From contig CANRFX010000031.1 in assembly GCA_947629995.1 (NCBI GenBank), positions 1-12,001 on the forward strand: DNA of 12,001 nt, written 5' to 3'. Below are positions 7,553-12,001 of this stretch, one piece after another. The DNA is from an uncultured Clostridia bacterium (GTDB lineage Bacteria; Bacillota; Clostridia; TANB77; CAG-508). Positions within the stretch are counted from its first letter, which is position 1. The number at the start of each line of letters is the position of its first letter. The notes beneath the pieces were generated by a model that worked only from the letters and a program-made list of their open reading frames with translations, had not been told where the DNA came from and made no database searches. Position numbers and translations under genes: made by a program.

Positions 7553-8710
7553 CAAAATCTAGAAGAAAAGGTAAAAAATACAATAAAAAAATACAATTTA
7601 ATTGAAGAAGGAGATAAGTTAATTTTGGCTGTTTCAGGTGGACCGGATTCTATGTGTATGTTAAATGTTTTATTAAATTTAATAAAAAATTGTCAAAATG
7701 CTCCGTCCCCAATGACAATCCAACGAAAAAATTGTCAAAATGCTCCGTCCCCAATGACAATCAAACGAAAAAATTGTCAAAATGCTCCGTCCCCAACGAC
7801 AATTTATGTGGCGCATATAAATCATATGCTTCGTGATGAGGCAGATGAAGATGAGCAATATGTAAAAGAGTTTTGCAAAAAAAATCAAATTGAATTTTAT
7901 TCAAAAAGAATAGATGTGAAAAAATTAGCTAATACTAATAAAATAGGACTAGAAGAAGCAGGAAGAAAAGCTCGATATGAATTTTTTGATGAAATTTTAT
8001 TAAAAACAAATTCAAATAAAATAGCAATTGCACATAATAAAAATGATAAAGTTGAAACTGTATTAATGAATGTCTTGAGAGGAAGCGGAACACAAGGTTT
8101 AAAAGGAATTGAACCAAAAAGGAAAAATATAATTAGACCTTTAATTGAATGTGAAAGAAGTGAAATTGAAGCATATTGTGAAGAAAACAAATTAAATCCT
8201 AGAATTGATAAAACTAATTTAGAAGATATTTATTCCAGAAATAAAATAAGAAACATTGTTATTCCATATATTCAAAAAGAATTTAATCCAAATATTATAA
8301 AAACAATTGATAGACTATCTAATATTACAAGCAAAGAAGATGAATATATTGAAAAGCAAACCGAAAAAGCTTATCAAGAGATACTTATAGAAGAAAAACT
8401 AAATTATAAGCAAAATTATAAGCAAAACCATAATCAAAATGATACACAAAGTGATAAAATAAGAGAAAGGCCAGACGAAATAATATTAGATTTAAAGAAG
8501 TTTAATTCACAAGAAATAGTAATAAAATCAAGATTAATCAGATATACTATAAAAAGACTATTTGGTAGCACAAAAAATCTTGAAAAGATACATATAGAAG
8601 ATATAATAAAATTATGTAGCAATAATATTGGTAACAAATATTTAACACCAAATAAAAATGTAAAATTTTTTATTAAAAATAATAAAATCTATATAACAAA
8701 TCAATCATAA
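7550..8710 (+). CDS. tilS: tRNA(Ile)-lysidine synthetase with an in-frame repeat insertion
   Basis: TilS uses ATP and lysine to convert C34 of the CAU-anticodon tRNA-Ile to lysidine, allowing AUA decoding; it is normally essential. The PP-loop SGGPDS is at 29-34, followed by IYVAHINHMLRDEADEDE (85-102), the AHNKNDKVET segment (161-170; the second His of the common AHH is Asn here), RGSGTQGLKGI (177-187) and RNKIRNIVIPYI (230-241). Residues 47-84 are an insertion between the helix after the PP-loop and the next strand, encoded by three REP-like repeats. The repeated 14-residue unit is NCQNAPSPMTIQRK, and no frame is lost. A second low-complexity tract, (N-Y-K-Q)-like, is at 285-300. The 386-residue protein ends soon after a NKYLTPNKNVKFFIKNNKIYI segment and lacks the extra C-terminal domain of long TilS proteins. 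Catalytic motifs are intact, so function is likely retained. Confidence 0.93.
   Translation: MQNLEEKVKNTIKKYNLIEEGDKLILAVSGGPDSMCMLNVLLNLIKNCQNAPSPMTIQRKNCQNAPSPMTIKRKNCQNAPSPTTIYVAHINHMLRDEADEDEQYVKEFCKKNQIEFYSKRIDVKKLANTNKIGLEEAGRKARYEFFDEILLKTNSNKIAIAHNKNDKVETVLMNVLRGSGTQGLKGIEPKRKNIIRPLIECERSEIEAYCEENKLNPRIDKTNLEDIYSRNKIRNIVIPYIQKEFNPNIIKTIDRLSNITSKEDEYIEKQTEKAYQEILIEEKLNYKQNYKQNHNQNDTQSDKIRERPDEIILDLKKFNSQEIVIKSRLIRYTIKRLFGSTKNLEKIHIEDIIKLCSNNIGNKYLTPNKNVKFFIKNNKIYITNQS
7689..7803 (-). repeat. REP-like repeat cluster 3: three copies inside tilS
   Basis: Three 31-bp copies lie at 7689-7719, 7731-7761 and 7773-7803, in reverse orientation relative to clusters 1 and 2. Each reads ATTGTCAAAATGCTCCGTCC onward to GACAAT. 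They are separated by nearly identical 11-bp linkers (CCAACGAAAAA and CAAACGAAAAA), giving a 42-bp period, exactly 14 codons. The first two copies are identical; the third carries AACGACAAT instead of AATGACAAT, matching the variant next to dnaB. The array is read through by tilS without a stop. Confidence 0.92.
8402..8449 (+). repeat. Degenerate 12-bp tandem repeat in tilS
   Basis: There are four 12-bp units: two exact AATTATAAGCAA copies, then AACCATAATCAA and AATGATACACAA. They encode NYKQ, NYKQ, NHNQ and NDTQ. The tract is in frame and lies in a variable linker of TilS after the tRNA-binding region. It looks like replication-slippage expansion and is unrelated to the REP-like family. Confidence 0.85.
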
Positions 8711-8771
8711 GTATCCGTAGCAAAACTGTATAACATGCTTTATTGTAACAAAAAAGACATATAAAAAACTA

Positions 8772-8800
8772 TTGAAAAACCAAAATTTATGTGTTATAAA
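8772..8800 (+). promoter_or_regulatory. Extended -10 promoter of ftsH
   Basis: TTGAAA (8772-8777), 17 bases, then TATAAA (8795-8800) with a TG at 8792-8793 forming TGTTATAAA, an extended -10. It lies in the 144-base gap between tilS and ftsH, about 55 bases before the ftsH start. No terminator hairpin is visible after tilS, so read-through from tilS is also possible. Confidence 0.6.
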
Positions 8801-8840
8801 TTCAGTATAAAATTATTATATTAAAATAAAAAACACACAT

Positions 8841-8857
8841 GAGGAGGAATTATTTTG
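8841..8857 (+). promoter_or_regulatory. Strong RBS supporting the TTG start of ftsH
   Basis: GAGGAGGA (8841-8848) is followed after six bases by TTG at 8855. The next in-frame ATG (residue 10) lies inside the first membrane helix and has no Shine-Dalgarno sequence, so TTG is the start codon. Confidence 0.85.
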
Positions 8858-10666
8858 AAAAACGGAATTAAAACATTAGCTATGTGGCTAATAATAGGAA
8901 TTATTTTTATTGTTGTGTTATCTGCCATTGTAGAAAATACTAATTCAAAATTAAAATATTCAGAATTAATAACAAATATTAATAGTGGTAATGTAGAAAC
9001 AGTAGAATTAGAAGCGGATGGAAATACTGCAATAGTTACATTAAAAAATGACAGACTAAAGAAAGAAGTAAATATACCTAGTATTGACAGCTTCATGACT
9101 TATTCAGAAGATTTTATAAAAGATGGAACATTTACTTTAGAAGAAAAATCAGAATCAATTTTTATTACGATTCTTAGCCTACTTACACCATTTGGATTAT
9201 TAGTTATATTTTTAGTATTCTGGTTCTTTATGATGGGTGGAGCAGGTCAAGCAGGACCTGGAAACAAAACAATGTCTTTTGGAAAAAGTAAGGCAAGAAT
9301 GATGACACCAGCAGAAAAAAATAAAATTACATTTGAAGATGTTGCAGGTGTTGATGAAGAAAAAGAAGAGTTAGAAGAAATTGTACAATTCTTAAAAAAT
9401 CCAAAGAAATTTACTGATATGGGTGCTAGAATACCAAAAGGTGTTCTATTAGTAGGACAGCCAGGTACAGGTAAAACATTACTTGCAAAAGCAGTAGCAG
9501 GAGAAGCAGGAGTACCATTCTTTATAATAAGTGGATCAGACTTTGTTGAAATGTTTGTCGGTGTTGGTGCTTCTAGGGTAAGAGATTTGTTTGATCAAGC
9601 TAAGAAAAATGCACCATGTATCATATTCATTGACGAAATTGATGCAGTAGGACGTCAAAGAGGTGCAGGACTTGGTGGTGGACATGATGAAAGAGAACAA
9701 ACATTAAATCAATTATTAGTAGAGATGGATGGATTTGCAGAAAACGAAGGAGTAATAGTTTTAGCTGCAACAAACAGACCAGATGTACTAGATAAAGCAC
9801 TTTTAAGAGCAGGAAGATTTGATAGACAAATAGTAGTAGGACTTCCAGATGTAAAAGCAAGAGAACAAATTTTAGAAGTTCACTCTAGAAAGAAACGTTT
9901 AGCAGATGATGTTGACTTAAAAATAATTGCAAAAAATACTTCAGGATTTGCAGGAGCAGACCTAGAAAATGTATTAAACGAAGCAGCATTACTTGCTGCA
10001 AGAAGAAATTTAGACCAAATAGGAATGAAAGAAATAGAAGATGCTATGGTTAAAGTAACCATGGGACCTGAAAAGAAAACAAAAGTAAGAAGTGAAAAAG
10101 AAAATAAATTAGTTGCATACCACGAAGCAGGTCATGCAGTGGTAAGTCATTTCTTAGAAACACAAGATCCAGTTCATCAAATATCAATAGTGCCAAGAGG
10201 TATGGCAGGTGGATATACAATGTATAGACCAACTGAAGATAAATCTTTCATGTCAAAAACAGAAATGGAAGAAAACATTGTATCACTACTTGGCGGTAGA
10301 GTAGCTGAAAGCTTAATACTAAACGATATTTCAACAGGTGCAAGTAATGATATTGAAAGAGCAACAAAAATTGCAAGAAGCATGGTTACAAAATATGGTA
10401 TGAGTGAAAGAATTGGAGCATTAATGTTAGGTTCTAATCAAGAAGAAGTATTTTTAGGAAGAGATTTTGCACAAGCAAAAGAATATTCAGAAGAAACAGC
10501 AGCAATTATTGACGAAGAAACAAAAGCAATTGTTGACAAAGGATATAATAGAGCAAAACAAATTTTATCTGAAAATATTGATAAATTACATCAAGTAGCA
10601 GGAATATTATTAGAAAAAGAAAAGATTGAAGCAGATGAATTTGAAGCGATATTTAACAATGAATAA
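8855..10666 (+). CDS. ftsH: ATP-dependent zinc metalloprotease FtsH
   Basis: FtsH is a membrane-anchored hexameric AAA+ protease that extracts and degrades misfolded membrane proteins and regulatory proteins. The 603-residue product has two membrane helices (about 8-26 and 106-128) flanking an extracytoplasmic domain, then the AAA module: Walker A GQPGTGKT (201-208), the pore-loop MFVGVGASRVRD (233-244), Walker B IIFIDEID (256-263) and the second region of homology ATNRPDVLDKALLRAGRFDR (305-324). The zinc site HEAGH is at 423-427, with the third-ligand region ASNDIERA at 496-503. The length is typical; the C-terminus is short and acidic. It starts with TTG behind a strong RBS and has its own promoter and terminator. 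In many Bacillota hpt lies between tilS and ftsH; here that gap holds no gene. No sequence oddities are seen. Confidence 0.98.
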   Translation: MKNGIKTLAMWLIIGIIFIVVLSAIVENTNSKLKYSELITNINSGNVETVELEADGNTAIVTLKNDRLKKEVNIPSIDSFMTYSEDFIKDGTFTLEEKSESIFITILSLLTPFGLLVIFLVFWFFMMGGAGQAGPGNKTMSFGKSKARMMTPAEKNKITFEDVAGVDEEKEELEEIVQFLKNPKKFTDMGARIPKGVLLVGQPGTGKTLLAKAVAGEAGVPFFIISGSDFVEMFVGVGASRVRDLFDQAKKNAPCIIFIDEIDAVGRQRGAGLGGGHDEREQTLNQLLVEMDGFAENEGVIVLAATNRPDVLDKALLRAGRFDRQIVVGLPDVKAREQILEVHSRKKRLADDVDLKIIAKNTSGFAGADLENVLNEAALLAARRNLDQIGMKEIEDAMVKVTMGPEKKTKVRSEKENKLVAYHEAGHAVVSHFLETQDPVHQISIVPRGMAGGYTMYRPTEDKSFMSKTEMEENIVSLLGGRVAESLILNDISTGASNDIERATKIARSMVTKYGMSERIGALMLGSNQEEVFLGRDFAQAKEYSEETAAIIDEETKAIVDKGYNRAKQILSENIDKLHQVAGILLEKEKIEADEFEAIFNNE

Positions 10667-10673
10667 AGATTTT

Positions 10674-10707
10674 AAAAAGTAGCAATTTTATATTGCTATT
10701 TTTTTTT
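10674..10707 (+). terminator. Intrinsic terminator after ftsH
   Basis: AAAAAGTAGCAAT (10674-10686) pairs with ATTGCTATTTTTT (10692-10704) around a five-base loop, with one G-U pair. The core TAGCAAT/ATTGCTA is perfect. A T-run follows the core. It begins seven bases after the ftsH stop. The A/T flanks are symmetric, but no minus-strand gene is nearby to use it. Confidence 0.85.
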
Positions 10708-10754
10708 ATTTAGTATAAAATAATTTCATAGGAAAGGAAAAAGGTATATTGCTT

Positions 10755-11318
10755 ATGAAAAATTATTATGAAATATTAGAAGTAAATAGAAAAGCTTCAA
10801 AAGAAATAATAGATAAAGCATATAAAGTATTAATAAAAAAATATCACCCAGATTTATTTGAAGGCGAAAAACAGCAATATGCAGAAAAGAAAACAAAAGA
10901 ACTTAATGAAGCATATAATGTTTTATCAAATCAGTTTTTAAAAGAACAATATGATGTAGAATTAGAAAAACAAGAAGAACGACAAAAAATAAAAAAACAA
11001 AGTGAAACTGATAAAAAAGAAGAAACACAAAATCAAGAAAACAATGATGAAGAAAAACAAGTAAAAAGGCCTAAAGTTGGTACTTTAGAATCTATTGTAG
11101 AATTAACAAAAAGATTAATTGATTTGATTAAAAATAGAGAAAAAAGAGAAGAAATAAAAGAAGTAACCAGAAAAGATGTAATAGCACTTCTTTTAACCAT
11201 TGTAGTGGTAGCTATTATTGGAGTAGCTTTATGGTTTATACCTTTTACTAATGGATGGATGAGAGAATTATTATTTGAAAATCCATTATTTAGTTGGATA
11301 GGAGCATTGTTCTCATAA
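10755..11318 (+). CDS. Membrane-anchored J-domain (DnaJ-like) protein
   Basis: This is a 187-residue protein with an N-terminal J domain (1-70; YYEILEVNRKAS at 4-15 and the HPD motif at 31-33), which in this family stimulates the ATPase of DnaK/Hsp70. It lacks the Gly/Phe, zinc-finger and substrate-binding parts of true DnaJ. A highly charged Lys/Glu/Gln linker (about 70-108) is followed by a helical segment and one strongly hydrophobic stretch (DVIALLLTIVVVAIIGVALW, about 141-160), so it is probably a tail-anchored membrane protein with the J domain in the cytoplasm. The ATG at 10755 follows AAAAAGG (10738-10744); an in-frame TTG at 10749 would add only two residues and sits too close to the RBS. 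It follows ftsH and its terminator and is 28 bases from nrdG, so it probably forms a transcript with nrdG. The client is unknown. Confidence 0.85.
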   Translation: MKNYYEILEVNRKASKEIIDKAYKVLIKKYHPDLFEGEKQQYAEKKTKELNEAYNVLSNQFLKEQYDVELEKQEERQKIKKQSETDKKEETQNQENNDEEKQVKRPKVGTLESIVELTKRLIDLIKNREKREEIKEVTRKDVIALLLTIVVVAIIGVALWFIPFTNGWMRELLFENPLFSWIGALFS

Positions 11319-11346
11319 AATAAGAAACAAGAAAGAAGCGATAAAA

Positions 11347-11754
11347 ATGCATTATGCTGATATCAAAAAAGCTGACATTGCAAATGGATTAGGAGTTAGA
11401 GTATCTGTTTTTGTAAGTGGATGTACTCATCATTGTAAAAACTGTTTTAATAGTGAAGCATGGGATTTTAATTATGGAAAAGAATTTACTGAGAAAGAAA
11501 TTGAAAAAATATTACAAGAATTAAGTAATCCATATGTTGCAGGTTTATCGTTACTAGGCGGAGAACCATTAGAATATGTAAATCAACAGGGACTTTTGCC
11601 ATTACTTAGGCAGGTAAAAGAAAAATTTCCAGAAAAAAATATATGGTGTTATACAGGATATACATTCGACACAGACGTTATGGAAGATATGTGCAAAAAG
11701 TGGGAAGAAACCCAAGAATTATTATCTTACATAGATGTTATAGTAGATCGGTAA
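11347..11754 (+). CDS. nrdG: Anaerobic ribonucleotide reductase activase NrdG, truncated by a frameshift
   Basis: NrdG is the radical-SAM activase that installs the glycyl radical on the class III ribonucleotide reductase NrdD, used for dNTP synthesis without oxygen. The N-terminus (MHYADIKKADIANGLGVRVSVFVSGC) and the 4Fe-4S motif CTHHCKNC (26-33, spacing CX3CX2C) are canonical. They are followed by LSLLGGEPLE (67-76) and IWCYTGYTFD (99-108). The frame ends after 135 residues at ...SYIDVIVDR, just where the family continues VDG-x-F. Deleting the C at 11749 would restore a 173-residue protein ending at 11869, the usual size for NrdG. The RBS is weak (GAAAGAAG, 11331-11338). nrdD is not in the window. 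Either a true null or truncating mutation, or a sequencing or assembly error; the rest of the gene shows no decay, which favours a recent change or an error. Confidence 0.88.
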   Translation: MHYADIKKADIANGLGVRVSVFVSGCTHHCKNCFNSEAWDFNYGKEFTEKEIEKILQELSNPYVAGLSLLGGEPLEYVNQQGLLPLLRQVKEKFPEKNIWCYTGYTFDTDVMEDMCKKWEETQELLSYIDVIVDR

Positions 11755-11869
11755 ATTTGAAGAAGATAAAAAAGATATAAAATTACGTTTTCGAGGATCT
11801 AGTAATCAAAGAATTATAGATGTCAAAAAATCACTAAAACAAAACAAATCAGTATTATTTGAATTCTAA
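11750..11869 (+). pseudogene. nrdG: Out-of-frame C-terminal remainder of nrdG
   Basis: Read in the +1 frame from 11750, the sequence encodes GKFEEDKKDIKLRFRGSSNQ and then RIIDVKKSLKQNKSVLFEF before TAA at 11867-11869. This is the standard NrdG ending: the (D)GKFE...L.FRGSSNQRIID block is highly characteristic. It joins seamlessly to the upstream ...IDVIVD if one base near 11749 is removed. It has no start codon or RBS of its own, so it is not a separate gene. Confidence 0.88.
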
Positions 11870-11872
11870 CTC

Positions 11873-11901
11873 TTGACAAGTAAAACGCTTTAATGTATAA
11901 T
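11873..11901 (+). promoter_or_regulatory. Consensus sigma-A promoter upstream of rpsU
   Basis: Perfect TTGACA (11873-11878), 17-base spacer, perfect TATAAT (11896-11901). It begins four bases after the restored nrdG stop. A leader of about 58 bases follows, with a small hairpin GGG-TTAT-CCC (11916-11925) and another AATACA/TGTATT with a five-base loop (11927-11943). A very strong RBS (GGAAGGAGGGG, 11949-11959) then precedes the ATG at 11966. A promoter this strong suits a ribosomal protein gene. Confidence 0.88.
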
Positions 11902-11965
11902 AAATATCGTTAAAAGGGTTATCCCAAATACAGTTTTTGTATTGACTGGAAGGAGGGGAATATAA

Positions 11966-12001
11966 ATGTCAGAGATCAAAGTTAATAATGGTAATATAGA
12001 A
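11966..12001 (+). CDS. rpsU: Probable 30S ribosomal protein S21 (first 12 codons only)
   Basis: The window ends after MSEIKVNNGNIE. Bacillota S21 proteins commonly begin MSEIKV or MSEIRV followed by a short polar, acidic segment and then ALRRFKR, so this fits S21, a small basic protein of the 30S platform involved in initiation. A consensus promoter and an unusually strong RBS precede it, as expected of a highly expressed gene. Only 12 residues are visible, so the call rests on the N-terminal pattern and the expression signals. Confidence 0.6.
   Translation, partial: MSEIKVNNGNIE

Noticed and set aside
7689..7803. Short CRISPR-like array (three 31-bp repeats with spacers)
   Set aside because: The spacers are only 11 bp and nearly identical, the array is read through in frame by tilS, the same unit occurs singly elsewhere, and no cas gene is present.
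7679..7888. Minus-strand ORF of 69 codons across the tilS repeats
   Set aside because: It exists because the repeat is stop-free in several frames; it has no RBS and lies opposite a well-supported gene.
11740..11760. Programmed frameshifting in nrdG
   Set aside because: No slippery sequence, upstream Shine-Dalgarno stimulator or obvious downstream pseudoknot is visible; a mutation or sequence error is simpler, though rare CGG followed by TAA leaves a small possibility.

Overview
The window is about 12 kb of AT-rich, densely packed bacterial chromosome. Low GC, strong AGA and TAA use, TTG starts, AGGAGG-type ribosome binding sites, the gene order gdpP-rplI-dnaB and tilS-ftsH, a C-terminally short TilS and an anaerobic ribonucleotide reductase activase all point to an anaerobic low-GC Bacillota, most likely an uncultured gut-type clostridium. 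TGG encodes Trp and TGA is a stop, so this is not a Mollicutes code. All recognised genes lie on the + strand.

Layout: (1) 1-2466 is the 3' two thirds of rpoC, followed by a strong intrinsic terminator. (2) A new promoter (TTGACA-N17-TAAAAT) drives gdpP (c-di-AMP phosphodiesterase), rplI (ribosomal protein L9) and dnaB (replicative helicase), a compact operon. (3) 5042-7803 is invaded by a GC-richer REP-like repeat family of about 31 bp (ends ATTGTCA/TGACAAT, core GGGGACGGAGC). It occurs as a cluster forming the 3' end of rplI, a cluster directly after the dnaB stop, and three copies in the opposite orientation inside tilS. A REP-associated tyrosine transposase (RAYT, HUH family) lies between the last two clusters. 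(4) tilS (tRNA-Ile lysidine synthetase) carries the three repeats as an in-frame insertion of about 40 residues. (5) ftsH has its own extended -10 promoter, a TTG start and a terminator. (6) A membrane-anchored J-domain protein is followed closely by nrdG, which has a one-base frameshift near its 3' end. (7) A consensus promoter and strong RBS precede the first 12 codons of what looks like rpsU (ribosomal protein S21).

The host genes are ordinary housekeeping genes for transcription, c-di-AMP turnover, translation, replication, tRNA modification, membrane proteolysis and anaerobic dNTP supply. The unusual part is the RAYT/REP system. The repeats have been turned into protein sequence in two essential-type genes, always at tolerant positions: the extreme C-terminus of L9 and a surface loop of TilS. 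They are also arranged as perfect inverted copies around the transposase, and two clusters carry ladders of truncated repeat heads.
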